Below are positions 22,224-34,077 of a stretch of DNA of 64,000 nucleotides, one piece after another (within the stretch, counting starts at the first letter, position 1; each line of letters begins with the position of its first letter). The stretch is from Aphis gossypii (Eukaryota; Arthropoda; Insecta; Hemiptera; Aphididae). The stretch lies in the NCBI RefSeq assembly GCF_020184175.1, contig NW_026083086.1, positions 1 through 64,000 of the forward strand, given 5' to 3'. The translations under genes and the position numbers were made by a program. The notes under the pieces are model-generated. The model saw nothing but the letters and a program-made list of their open reading frames with translations. It was not told the DNA's origin and ran no database searches.

Positions 22224-22550
22224 GAGCGTCAGGCGTAAGTCATGTAGATGTGACTGCTTGAGTGTGTGTGTGTGTGTGAGGCTATTGCGCGCGGTCTTCG
22301 CGCAGGCTACCCAACATACGCGTGGGCGATGGTGGACGTCACGGGCGGAGTGGGGTGGCAACACCGATTCATTATTATTATTAATATTATTTATTATTCT
22401 CGTTTACGTATACGCGCGAAACCGTGTTTGTATCGTATAATAATATTATTATACACTACTCGTTTTGTGCGTCGTCGTGGTGTCTGTACGAGATATTACT
22501 ATATTACGAGGTATTGAGTAACTCAAACATTACTGTGGTTTATCAATTGA
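22224..22550. other. GC-richer spacer with (GT)n microsatellite
   Basis: 22260-22278 is a (TG)n run. 22280-22350 is markedly GC-rich with CpG-rich words (GCGCGCGGTCTTCGCGC) in otherwise AT-rich DNA. 22400-22520 has CGTATACGCGCGAAA and GTCGTCGTGG. Overlapping short ORFs exist but have no recognisable motif. The patch could be a promoter or 5' exon region of an unseen transcript, or the edge of an old repeat. Confidence 0.35.
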
Positions 22551-22664
22551 AAAGGTTACTTTTAATTTAATTTAATTAATAATTTTAATTTTTAAAACAA
22601 CGTTAATGCTAAAAAAATCAAAATGTTATTATTTCTTTTATCCATAAAATTGCAGCTGTATAAT

Positions 22665-22830
22665 ACACAGGGACTGAGACCGGACCGAAAAAACCGGTTA
22701 CAGAACCTAAAACCTTGTATAAATTAAAGAACAGAAAATAACCGTAACTTTTATTTTACATTTTTAAAAGACCCTAACCAAAACCGAAAAAATACCGGTA
22801 ATTAGGGTTTTTATCGGTTTTCAATTATCT
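22665..22830. repeat. ACCGG-rich block, possible hAT terminus
   Basis: CAGGGACTGAGACCGGACCG (22667-22686) is followed by repeated ACCGGTTA/ACCGAAAA/TACCGGT words to 22822. CAGGG-type starts with clustered short inverted words resemble hAT ends. No matching opposite end was found, so this stays tentative. It might belong to the hAT fragment at 23528-23970. Confidence 0.3.
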
Positions 22831-23527
22831 AGTGAAGTAGAAATAGGTTAGGACATAATTTAGATTTTACAAACAAGAATTATATTTTATACTTATATAG
22901 TTTTATAATACACAGTAGGTACCTACGTACGTAATGCTATATTTTGACGCCGACCGCGTCGCCCGTATATCCGCGACAATGATGACGGCTGACGTGCGAC
23001 GATGACGGATAATTATTTCTACTGATACACTCACAAGTATTTTTACTATTGAAATAATGACACTGTGTTTATTTAATATAATATTATTACACAGTTCACA
23101 CCACATGTATCACATTATATATTATATTATATTTATTATTATTTTACTCGACATTCAGTCGTTAACGCAGTTTCACACCACACACAGCAGTCTATCTGTG
23201 AGTTGTGACAAGTTCATATTAAATATTAATTATGGGCCGTTCAAAACTACAAAACTACACTAGACGGTGTATTTTCGCGATTTTTAAATGTTAGAAAATC
23301 AGAAATTTATGTATCTTATTTCAGCTACCATAAATAAATAATTACATGTATAAGAGATATTGAAGAAATATACATTTTAAAGAGAACGCGATCTTGTATG
23401 ATTATACAAATTCCCACTCAAACCATGACATTATATTCCCCAATCAAAGTCGTATTACAGCTAAGATGTTTACACATCATTCGTGAGTACAAAGGCGCAC
23501 TCACATGCTTTTTTTTAATTTAAATTT

Positions 23528-23970
23528 CTATGATCTTCTAGCATTTTTTTCAGCAAATTTGTCAACTAACATGTTTATATCTAAACTGCGAATTTTCTCG
23601 TTTTCAATACTCAATACACTTAAATCTGATAAACGTTGTTGTGCCATAGTACTTCTTAAATAACTCTTAATTAGTTTTAATTTAGAGAACGAACGTTCTG
23701 CTGTAGCTGATGTTACTGGTATAGTAAGAAATAATTTTAAAACGGTGGCTACTTCCAGAACACTTGGTAACATGCAATTATTTTGAACAATCAATAATTC
23801 AGCTTGACGCTAGAAACTTCTTTTATATTTTTTAATAGCACCCTTCTGAATGAAAGTATTTGCTGTACAAATGATAAAGACAAATCATTTGAATACTGTT
23901 CTACTAAAATTTTAGCAAAATGGGTCAGTTCTGTATCTGAATATAATACTAAATTTTTGGTTATCCAAAA
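23528..23970 (-). pseudogene. hAT (ZMYM1-like) transposase, C-terminal fragment
   Basis: The 88-codon frame ending at 23528 contains LFLTIPVTSATAERSFSKLK and LIKSYLRSTMAQQRLSDLSV, the C-terminal dimerisation domain (Dimer_Tnp_hAT) of ZMYM1-type hAT proteins. Further upstream on the minus strand (23970-23800), TELTHFAKILVEQYSNDLSL belongs to the same protein in another frame, with a stop before the ORF's Met. No finger, catalytic domain or terminal repeats are present. The element at 41308-44082 carries a related but distinct C-terminus. Confidence 0.75.
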
Positions 23971-24551
23971 ATTATTCGTGTGTTCTCCATTTTATAAATT
24001 ATACAGAATTATTAAAAATTTTGTTTATAGCTAATTACAAAACATATGCAAAGTTGCCCCCCACGGCCCCACTTTAACCCAGGAACTTCAACCTCCTTAG
24101 ACAAATTGCTACTAAATTTTTATTCTTTGAAATCTTTTATTCAAATTACTGTTATACAGTTAAAATTCAGACTTTTGTCCTCAACTTGACTTTTTTCCAA
24201 ATATAATTTTCAATTCATGGTCGTTTTTTATTCCAGTTAGATTGTTTTATTTAATATAGAACCATATTTTTTTATTTGTTCAATTAAGAATAATTTATCT
24301 CAACATAGATTTTTATCCAATTGGAATAAAAAAAACTGAATAAATCTAGAAAAAAGTTAAATAAAAAGCCTAAATTAATAAGTCTATAATTATTCACAAA
24401 TTTTTCATTCAAAAAAACAATCTTTATAGAATAAAAAACCTAAATTAATAACAATGAAATATTAATAAAAACCCTAAATTATAAAAAATATAATATTTGT
24501 AAAAAAACTGAATAAGTAGATCATGATAAAACGTTTAATAAGAAATGCAAA

Positions 24552-25151
24552 GGTACTGGTCTGTTATCGCCCCGCCACGGGAACGAAAAATTTTATCGCC
24601 CCGCTAATTACGAATGCGGCGATTTCGAACATATTATTTTATTTATACCTACAACAATTACCTATCGCTTTGTTTTATTAGTTTAGGTAATTTTACGGTA
24701 CTTATAGGTTATCGCGACTACCTAACAAAAAATATGACTGCGCGTGTTTCGGCACTAGTCGCTACGCTCCGCACAAATCAAAAATCTCCCTCGACTTGCT
24801 ATGCAACGCCACCTCAAGTAGGTCACAGGGCAATCACTGCCCATATACTACGCATAATTTACCCTTTGACCTACTTAAGGTGGCGTTGCATAGCAAGTCG
24901 AGGGATATTTTCGATTTGTGCGAAGCGTAGCGACGAGTGCCGAAACACGCGCAGTCACATTTTTGACTTTTTTCTGAATTTTTAATATTTCTTCGGGCGG
25001 TTACATTTTTTGTTAGGTAGTCGCGATAACCGATAAGTACCGTAAAATTACCTAAACTAATAAAACAAAGCGATAGGTAATCGCCGCGTTCGTAATTGGC
25101 GGGGCGATAAAAATTTTCGTTCCCGTGGCGGGGCGATAACAGACCAGTACC
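24552..25151. mobile_element. 600-bp foldback MITE with 8-bp target duplication
   Basis: The whole element is one large palindrome. It starts GGTACTGGTCTGTTATCGCC and ends with the exact inverse, and the arms match almost to the centre near 24855. Differences between arms are mainly two block indels of about 45 bp. The perfect 8-bp duplication AATGCAAA flanks it (24544-24551 and 25152-25159). It is much GC-richer than its surroundings. No transposase is encoded; the 123-codon frame inside is a by-product of the repeat. An 8-bp duplication is compatible with hAT, P or Merlin-type mobilisation, and the terminal bases do not decide. Confidence 0.88.
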
Positions 25152-25159
25152 AATGCAAA

Positions 25160-26760
25160 ATGTAGTAAAAATCTTAAATTAATAACAAATCTAATTTATA
25201 AATTGATGTTCTTTATGGAAAAAAAAAAATAAATAACAAAAAATTAAAAAAATTCATTATTTCATAAAAACTTCAATAAAAAATTTAATGAGTATAAATA
25301 TTTTGGATATCTTGACGTATGATCACACCAATTAATTTATTTTGTGGAATCATCACATATCGTACTTATCTACTGATAATATAATTACGATAAAACAACA
25401 CAATTTATACAAATTTAAATCACGGATAAAGATATTATACAGGACTGAACACAAAATTATTATTATAGTACATAAATAATATTAGTTGGAGTAATATTGG
25501 TACGGGAGTATTTTATTTACGATAGCCACTATCTACTAAGACATAAAGCAGTAAAATAATTAATTCCCTCGTATACCACCCAACCATCAACATATTTTGT
25601 ACAACAGTCCCCCTACACCCTCCATTCACCAATTATGTCTGTCGATAATGCTATATACCTAAATATCTAGTCTGCGATCTAAATATAGCAAACATTATGA
25701 TTATACTAATAAAAATATTGTGGACTGTGGTATTAAAATAATTGATAAAAATGAATTAGGCAATATTTTATTTATAGAAATTATTTTATTTTAATGTCTA
25801 TAATATAATAATATTATATTATTATGATATTATCATTGTTGAATCTGCATTTGATCGAGTAAGTTGATTCTCAAACAGAAATATTGGATTGTCTTTAATT
25901 TTTACTCTTTTTTGTATCTAGTGTTGTGTTTTATAATATTGTTAATATTATTTAAATCATAAATAAAAATAATATTTAATAAATATAAAATGGAAACTAA
26001 AGTAAGTATATTTCGTTTATGTAAATAATAAAAAATCAATTATGTACTAAGTTATTGAAATAATGAAGTAAAAATTTTAATCAATTATTGGGTATCGACG
26101 TATAATCTCAGAAAAGTAAAATTACCCCGCCTGTAGTAGCTAGTCTATGATCGCGTTGGGATGAAATCTAGGTAATTTGAAATTTTGAGATTTAAAGGTG
26201 AGTAAAATATATTTTATCAATTTATTTATATAGCATGTGTTCACTATTCAGATTCTTACATTTTCTCTTTCACAAAGTAAACATTTTAGATTCTGATTGT
26301 GCAACCATTGATTATATTTTTACTATGATGTGTTTTATTATCTATCTAAACCATTTCTAAATATAAAAATGATATATCAATATGATTTTATATTCTTTTA
26401 CTTAAATATTTTTAACGTACGATTTTATTACATATGATTAAATTAAATCAAAAACCATCCAACTTTCAATAGCTATATTTCGCTAAAAAATTAACGAAAA
26501 ATAATTATTTTAACGTTAAAATTGATAAAAAAATAGCCTTATTAATTTAGTACATTTTAAATATAGGATGCAATTTGTAAATCAAAAGTTTTTAGTGGTG
26601 TCACTATTAAATTAAAGAGTGAAAAAAATAATAATTTCATTGAGTTTGAGAAAAACAAGATACAAAAATTAAATAAATCTACCGTAATACTTGAAATAAA
26701 TAAAAATAAATTATTGCAATACTAAAAACAATACAATAAAATTAAAATATATTTATTGAT
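25160..26760. other. AT-rich spacer without genes
   Basis: Low-complexity AT-rich DNA with TAATATTAT runs. Words such as TAAAAA(C/G)CCTAAATTA occur on both sides of the 600-bp foldback (24362, 24434, 24466, 25170), suggesting the target was itself a simple repeat. An ATG followed by a perfect GTAAGT donor (25990-26007) has no partner exon and is not called a gene. Confidence 0.4.
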
Positions 26761-28560
26761 ATTGGCTGACAGACCATGTCCGCTCAAAATTGTTTTTTGC
26801 ATAGGTATAATGATATATCATTATTCATTGCATTCAAATTTAACACATCAGCGTTAGTACCCTCTCAACATATAAAATTTTTTTTTGATTTTTCAAGTTT
26901 TCAATTTGTTTTAATAATGTTCACTAACCTATACGACAACAATGGATATAAAAGATATTATATAGTGCCTTATAGTACTCTACCAAAATAGTTAAATCCT
27001 ATGAACTTAATATTCTGAGTGAAGTGAAAAATTTATTGATTTTACAATTGTATTTTTTTTGTCTATCATACATGTTTGGGCAGTAAATATAATTATGTCC
27101 GTTTCTTCGGCCTCTTCCCCAAAATCGAAATTTTAAATTTTTGTTAATACTATTAATTTTTAAGTCTTTTTTAATGGTTCATATAGAATTTCTTTGGTAC
27201 ATAATAAAAAAAGCGGGTAAATGGATGTCAGCGTGGGTTCAGCGTTACTGTAATGGATGGTATTAAATTTGAATTTAATAATAGGTATATCATATTATCA
27301 TTGTATAGTGTATACGAAAAACGATTCTGAGCAGAGACGATGGTCAGTCTTGTATATTTTATACTATATTAACTATATTGTTACTATTTCAAAAAAAAAA
27401 AAATATGAGTACCTATTAACCAAATTAATCAAATCAGATTCATTATGCACTTGACTCATTCAATAATTCATAGTATATACTATAAAAAATTAGTATAAGT
27501 TATTTACGACATCAGGGGCGGTGCTACATGGAGCCATGGAGTAAGTGCCCCCTCCCTAAAAAAAAAATAGATTTTGCCCTCCATTGCCCCTCTAAGATTT
27601 AATGTCAAAATTATGTAAGTATAAATAAAGAAAAAATTGTAAATCAGTATTAATATTTAAAATGGTTTTAATTAATTTAAAGAGTTTTTAGACTCGAGTA
27701 TTATATTATTTTAAGTTTGACTGTTAGGTTTATTAATAATAAATATTCTTTTTTTGTACATTTAGAAATAATACACAATTAAGTTAACTAACTGCACATT
27801 TTCTAAAATCTCATACATTAAAAGATAAAAAGTTATGTATTGTTACATACAAAAATAAAATAAAACAGAAGACATTTGAAGTTTTACAGTTGTACATTTT
27901 ATGATAATATTATAGTAGGTATAGTTTTTGATTATTTATTTAGAAATATAACATGTTATACCCGAGTAGCAATACTTTCCTGATAATATGGTATAAAAAA
28001 ATTTAATTTGTTATATGTTTAATTAGTATAAATTTTTAATAATCAAATAATTTGTAAATTTTCAATTTAATACATTTTGTCAAAATTTGAACTTTAAACG
28101 GTTATAAAAAAAAATTGTGACTATGTATTTTTAATATTTGTAATTATCATTGTAAAAATATATTAGGAACCTTTTATTATACATTTTTACTTTTTTTACC
28201 AAAGAATAAGATTTAAAAAAAATAACTAAACAAATTGAAAATTTCAAAAATGTTATCAAGTATAGGAAATTCCAATATAATAAAAGATTCAGTGAAAATT
28301 GCATGTATCTATTTCATGTAATTTGTTGATTTTGTCAAAAACCGATTTTGTGTAAAAACTCCTGTTTTTTTCTTATTTTTTTTTTTATTTTACCCTGGGA
28401 TTTTGAAAACTTCTGGAAATTTTGATCTTCCAATGTACCAACTAGATTCACTTTCCCACAAGAAAAGCTACCAAAGTTAAAAATCGAAGCATTATTTCGA
28501 CAACTTATCGTGTATACAAACATTCGCGCTCGTTTTTGACAACAGTATGCCGGTCGCAGT
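26761..28560 (+). repeat. long non-coding interspersed repeat, second copy
   Basis: Blocks at 27200-27350, 28060-28210 and 28440-28530 match, in order and orientation, blocks at 16060-16210, 16730-16870 and 18030-18130. Shared words include TTGTATACGAA, AATTGTGACT.TGTATTTTTAAT and GAAGCATTATTTCGAC. The stretch around 26776-26990 reads open but has no domain and sits in the same repeat. A GGGGCGGTG...GCCCCTC patch at 27515-27595 looks like a degenerate element end. Confidence 0.45.
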
Positions 28561-28989
28561 GGTTAGATTAGACTAGATTAATATTTCATTATAATCTTAT
28601 TTACAAACTTTACACATTTTATTGTGAATATTAAAAATTTGTTTATAAATTGTAGTATAAATTCAGGGGTGTTCTGATAGGGTTTATTATATATACGTAG
28701 TATACTCTCAAGAGTTGACTCTATCAGAAGCTATAAGAATAATTTTTTTTTTGTAACGCAAAATTAAGTATTTTAATTAGAACATTGAGTTCATAAACTT
28801 ATAACACATTATATAATACATTTAAATACAAATTATATGGTTACATTTCGGTTGGATCTCAAAATTATCAGTTGTAAATCAAAGCTCAGGTTATTCAATT
28901 TGATATTGTTAAAATTTATAATTTTGAAATTTCTTAATATTTTAGGCTACAGTTAAAAGAGGTAGAAAACTTCGAGTTGATGCAAATAT

Positions 28990-31400
28990 AATTTTGAGGC
29001 ATTTGAAAAAAGAAAGCACGAAATTATAAATGAACAGTAAATAGTAAAAAAACGAAGAGCTAGAGCTAAGTACCAAGTCACTAGGCTTCTATCTCATAAA
29101 ACAGCTTATAATAAACTCGCTAACTCACTAAAAAAGGCTTTGGAAAAATATAAATCATATGAGTTTGAACAAAAATTACACTCTCTATCAGTCATTGATA
29201 GGAGTCTATGGAGGGAAACTAAATACTTACTAAAATACTATAAATACTTTATACTTCAGTATAAATCTTCTTCACCTCCACTGTTAAATGCTGACAACGC
29301 TCTCGCCGTTTCAGATGCTGAAAAATCAGAAGTATTCCAAGCCTATCTTTCTAAAACTTTTTATCCGCATGAGGATATCTATAATCCACAACATATTATT
29401 GTTGTTGAAAATTATTTAAATTCTACCTTACCATATGCTCGCCCAGAAAAATACTTTACACCTAATGAAGTTAAAAATATGATCTCTAATTGTTATCGCA
29501 AAAAATCTCCAGTGTTTGATCTAATAACGGCTAATGTTGCTAATTGTTTACCGAACAAAGCCTTTATAATGCTTACTTATAGCTACAATGCTATTTTAAG
29601 ACTTTCATACTTCCCCACTCTTTGGAAGTTTTCGCAAATAATTATGTTTGCTAAGCCGGATAAACCACCCGACCTCCCAACATCCTATAGACCTATTAGT
29701 CTGTTGCCATATTTTTCAAAAATTTGCGAAAGACTCATTCTCAAACACATTTACCCATACATAATTTCAAAAAATATACCCCCATCTTCACAATTTGGTT
29801 TTAGAGCCAAACACAGCACCGTACACCAAGTCCACAGAGTAATTGATGCAATCTCTACCTTCCTTGAAAATAAATGCTACTGTCATCTCCCAGGCATTTG
29901 ACAAAGTCTGGCATGATGGTCTTCTGTTTAAGCTTCGCAAATTTCTTCCTCCTTGTAGGGAGCCGGTCCTGGTGAAGATGGCTCAACACGATTTAACGAC
30001 GAAGTCCACTTTATCGTCTATCTTCTTCGGAGAGCGTAGGAAATTTGTAGTAAATAAACAACTCGTTTTTTATAAGTTTTAAAATCAAGTTATTTATTAA
30101 CTGAGACAAAGTAAAATAATAAAGGCTAGCCCGATGTGTTGTTAAGTATAGAACAACGCCACCGGTCCATGCGTACTTGAGGCTTAACTATGTCTGAATC
30201 TTAATACTACCACAACCCTTTTTATATTAAACTAATCATGGACGTAGTCTCAGAATATACGTGTGTGTCATGGTAAACCGGAACACAAGTTTCGTGTTTA
30301 CTAAGACACGATTATTGAATGCATATTTGCTTTCTAAAAATGCATATAACAAGATCTATAAATAATATAAATAATATACGTATTTTAATTCTACGAATTC
30401 ATATAACAAGAATATAATACTAGATCTATAAATTGGATATATGCAGTTATTGCAAACAGTATCAGCTCAAGGTAATAAAAATAAAGTAATAAAATAAAGT
30501 AATATGGTCAGATTACTACATCCTGCATTATTTCTACTAATGAAGTCATATCTTATAGACCGACATTTTCAAATACGTCAAGGTTCCTTCCGCCACCTCA
30601 AATATAGCCACAATAAGTGCTGGAGTTCTCCAAGGAGGTGTGTTTTCTCCTATTTTATTTAATATTTATGCTGCTGATCAACCTTCTACACCAAATACTA
30701 TGTTGCAGATTATGCTGACGATAAAGTCATATTATCAGTACATAATGATCCATTAATTGCTTCAAGAAATTTACTATCCCATTTAAATATACTCTCTGAA
30801 TGGTACACTTAATGGAAAATTAAATTAAATAACAACAAATCCACTCACACAACATTCACCCTAAGACATGGACTTTGCCCTAGCGTAACTGTAAATAATC
30901 TAACCAATCCCTTCTCTTGACACTGTTGAATACTTAGGACTAAACCTCGACAAAAGACTGACCTGGCAAAATCATATTAGAAAAAAAAGATTACTACTTA
31001 ATGCCTGCTCTCGCTCTCTAAAAGTATTACTTTCAAAAAATAAATGTTCAAAAATAAAAACAAAACTTCAAATATACAAATCTCTTTTAAAACCCATATG
31101 TACGTATGGAATCCAGCTGTGGGGATCGGCAAAAAAATCAAATATAAATAAAATTCAGGCCTTCCAAAATATTACCCTTCTTAAAATTACAAATGCCCCA
31201 CCCTTCGTCTCTAACATGACTCTCCACAAAGACCTAGGTATAAAAACAGTAGAAGAAGAAGTTCTGTTTTCTATTAACGATTTTATAATAAATTAGAAAA
31301 TCATGAAAATCCTCTAATAAAAAGCTTACATATCCCGTCACTCCCTGGAAATCCCCGTCGTAGGCTTAAAAGGAAATGGTGTAGGGATCATTTAATTTAA
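28990..31400 (+). pseudogene. Jockey-clade reverse transcriptase relic
   Basis: The main open part (29140-29901) contains a pre-RT region and then RT blocks: FSQIIMFAKPDKPPDLPTSY, RPISLLPYFSKICERLI, FGFRAKHSTVHQVHRVIDAI. A small deletion removes the first catalytic segment (expected just before QAFDKVWHDGLLFKL at 29895). After the LTR the frame resumes at 30525 with SAGVLQGGVFSPILFNIYAA and YADDKVILSV, which holds the catalytic YADD. It continues with KRLTWQNHIRKK and TYGIQLWGSAKKSNINKIQA, the conserved thumb and C-terminal region of Jockey-type elements. Several stops and frameshifts are present (near 30700, 30812, 30925), so it is dead. Confidence 0.8.
29954..30520. mobile_element. 567-bp solo LTR inserted in the LINE
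   Basis: It begins TGTAGGGAG and ends ATTACTACA (TG...CA with TGTAG/CTACA inverted ends). The 4-bp target duplication TCCT occurs at 29950-29953 and 30521-30524. Joining the flanks with one TCCT gives a continuous RT frame (KFLPPALFLLMKSYL), which proves the borders. AATAAA-type signals lie near 30053. 4-bp duplications fit Ty3/gypsy-type elements. No internal retroviral genes remain, so this is a recombination product. Confidence 0.85.
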
Positions 31401-31563
31401 TCCTAATAAGCTAAGTATCACATAATTAACAAGCTAAGTGTTACCAATGGGTGGCTTCTTATTCACTTAACCCTATAATGTTTATTACCCTAATCTCACA
31501 TATACTTATTATGCTTAATTGTATAGATTGTATATTTCTTGTAAAAATAAAAAAAATAAAAAC

Positions 31564-31622
31564 ATATGGCGTAGGTTTATTGGTGAAAACTAAATTAAAT
31601 AAACATAAAACAAAACTATAAT
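31564..31622 (-). repeat. reversed LINE 3' tail fragment
   Basis: ATGGCGTAGGTTTATTGGTG followed by AAAACTAAATTAAATAAACATAAAACAAAAC is the reverse complement of 8698-8757, the 3' tail of the LINE split by the P element. Both copies abut an A-rich run. Confidence 0.7.
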
Positions 31623-31904
31623 TCGTGGTTTATATATTTAATATTTATTATATTATATTATAATTTATAGTTATTATTCATTTATGTTTTAAAAAAGTCA
31701 AGGTTTCTACTTAGTATGTACAGAAATATAAAATTACTGCATATTAAAAAAAAATAAAAATACAATTTTTAATTTTAATTTAAAAACATTAATTGTTAAT
31801 TTTATTACTGTTGCGTAGATTATTATATTATGTACCTATATCCGACATCTAAGATTTGACCGATTTTGAATGTTTTTTTAACTGTTTATTTTGTTTTTTT
31901 TTTG

Positions 31905-33344
31905 TTACGATTTTGTAGTACTGCATGTTGGCGCATCCTTATTGTTTGGTAATATGTGATAATATGAGTAAGTATTTCTTTTTATGTTGAGAACATGGAA
32001 AACATAAAAGATTAGAACTGTTTTGCATAATATCTTCAACTCAGCAATCAACACATTTTCATTATTAGAAAACTTTTCAAATGAATTTCCTATCAACAAA
32101 ATTAAATTAAAAAATCCTTGATTTGGATGTGTTAATCTTCCCCTGGACTTCATATTTGTAAAAGTTGCTTCTTGTGTAGTTGAAGAATTACCTGTAAAGT
32201 ATTTGACATTAGTATTTATCATGAACTAAGATCATAGTTCTAAGTTCATAAAGTTCATAGTATTTATATTTTATATTAATTTCTAACTGTTTTTTATTTT
32301 AAGGACTATATTTTATTATTTCTAATTCCATTGAATTAATGGAGTAATATACCTTTGTTAAATATAAGTATATCTTAGTACGAACCTGGATAGTTAATAA
32401 CATCTACCAAATGTTGTATGTGTGATATATTATGTGAAAATGCTATTTTATTAATCCCCAAAACATCCTCCGTCATCAACTTATCTTTTATATAGGATGT
32501 TATTTGACTCTCTTCAAAATTTATAATTACTTGTTTTTCTACTGTTGCTTTAATTATATCTGTTTTTTCATTTTTTATACAGAAATAACTCAGATCTACC
32601 TCATCATAATGAAAGTACCAGCCATCAGGTAATTTTATACTATTTGGAATTTGTTTCAAATCGGATATCAAATGATCAGAGGTTTCAAAACACTGAATCT
32701 GTTTCATAAAAAAATTTAAAATATTGGATACCTGTATCATTTTTATATAATTATTTTTTAATCCGCTGTGAATTATTGTTATGTAATAAAAGCTTTGTTT
32801 CAGTACTTTCAATGGGCCACAACAATTGTCGCTTATATTTAAGAATATCATTAACAAGATTGTCTTCTATCGATCTTTTGTTCGAAACCTAAATATTTTA
32901 TTTCCACATGTAACTTTATTTATAACTTTCATTTAATAATAAATTACCTGTTCATATAATAAACTTGATGTATTATTTATTGTTTCGTAATTAAAAACCG
33001 AGGGAAAAGAACCTTTTTTGAAACCAGGATTGAGTCTTAATGTAAAAGGAGTCAACTATAATATTGTAAATAATATGTTTATGTACAATTGTATTAAATA
33101 TTTATGAATAAAATCAACATACTTCATCATTAGTGTTATTACCAGACCATCCTGAATAATTGTTTAAAAAGTCATCTGGCTTAAAGTGTTTTTCGCATAC
33201 GAAATTAACTTTTGTAGCAAAACCATTTACTTTTAAAACGATGTCAGTCCAAATATTTACCGAGGTCTTAGGAACTTTAAAAAAGGTACATTTACTAATA
33301 TCATCTGCGCTTGTGCTCAATTTAATTGCACATTTTCTTCCCAT
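31905..33344 (-). pseudogene. THAP-domain gene, second copy of the 3.1-4.4 kb family
   Basis: Exon 1 (33344-33123) starts MGRKCAIKLSTSADDISKCT and includes TFFKVPKTSVNIWTDIVLKV and FVCEKHFKPDDF (the CxxH pair), a THAP-type finger. Exon 2 (33055-32948) ends the domain with LNPGFKKGSFPSVFNYE. Exon 3 (from 32888) is a short linker. Exon 4 (32698-32386) has IKLPDGWYFHYDEVDLSYFC and TVEKQVIINFEESQI. Exon 5 (from 32205) has TNMKSRGRLTHPNQGFFN. All junctions have AG acceptors and GT donors. The relic at 3059-4427 has the same modules (LMPVGWMLYHDE, NLKSRGGLTYPNE). A stop near 32765 and a frameshift in the last exon suggest decay, though alternative splicing could skip the former. Expected role: DNA-binding protein, possibly transposon-derived. 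Confidence 0.65.
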
Positions 33345-33386
33345 TTTTATGAAATAAATAAACACAGTTTTACAGAAAAGTAACAA

Positions 33387-34040
33387 TAACGTTTATTCTG
33401 GAAGTTTGGAGTAATGCTCAATGTAAAAAGTAACTATTAAGTAACTATTTTTAAACAAAATATTAAAAATATTAAATATGTCCGCTAGAGTGAGTTACTA
33501 TCGCATAGTTTTGTACCCATAACATTTCCTAACCGGTATTAGGGTATACGTGACCAGTCCATATTGTCATAGTTCATGCTTTGAGGCAACCTGTATTATC
33601 TATAAACCTTGCTCCACAAATACTTCACTAGACCGTGATAATTGGAGTCAACTGATAAGTGTTATAGATTATAATAATATATTATCTATGTTAATATACA
33701 AATTACCACTTCACCAAAATTTCCCGCATAAATTAGAATATTATTTTAATTATTACATTAATTGTTATTTGTTACTGCATATAAGAGCAGTATACTATAG
33801 ATTTATTTAGTATGAATATTTGTTTTGTTTTTTTTATCAGTTGAATTACAGACCAATATAAAATGATCTGGAATGATGTTTTTTATAGTAATTTCGTATT
33901 ATTACAATTGTATTGCATTTTCCAATGGGGTTTCCGTAGGAAGTATGAACTTTTTCTCTCGCGAAATCTGTCGAAGTAGTTAGTTCTATCACCGTTTAAT
34001 CGAATTTTTCATGGTTTTTTCAATCTCGATTATTTTTGTT
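33387..34040. other. AT-rich spacer without genes
   Basis: No ORF with recognisable motifs and no clear repeat borders were seen. A (TTTC)n stretch at 34050-34070 marks the 3' end of the adjacent LINE. Confidence 0.45.
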
Positions 34041-34077
34041 ACTTACTTTAATTTTCTTTCTTTCTTTCTTCTAGCTT

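Larger units (their letters stand above)
28935..31563 (+). mobile_element. Jockey-like LINE, 5' truncated, with solo LTR inside
   Basis: The coding strand carries a reverse transcriptase, an ORF2 C-terminus ending near 31395, a short 3' UTR and an A-rich tail at 31535-31563. No endonuclease domain is present, so the 5' end is truncated, as is common for LINEs. A solo LTR interrupts it at 29954-30520. A 59-bp segment after the tail (31564-31622) is the reversed end of another LINE. Confidence 0.8.

Noticed and set aside
22213..22517. Two overlapping ORFs starting in the (GT)n region
   Set aside because: Cys/Val/Arg-rich readings of a microsatellite and CpG-rich DNA with no conserved motif.
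24614..24985. 123-codon ORF across the palindrome centre
   Set aside because: It reads from one arm into the other of a foldback element, so the frame is a by-product of the repeat; no domain.
25990..26007. ATG followed by a perfect GTAAGT, as a possible first coding exon
   Set aside because: Only four codons and no matching downstream exon found.
26776..26991. 71-codon ORF
   Set aside because: Lies in a repeated non-coding block and has only low-complexity hydrophobic sequence.
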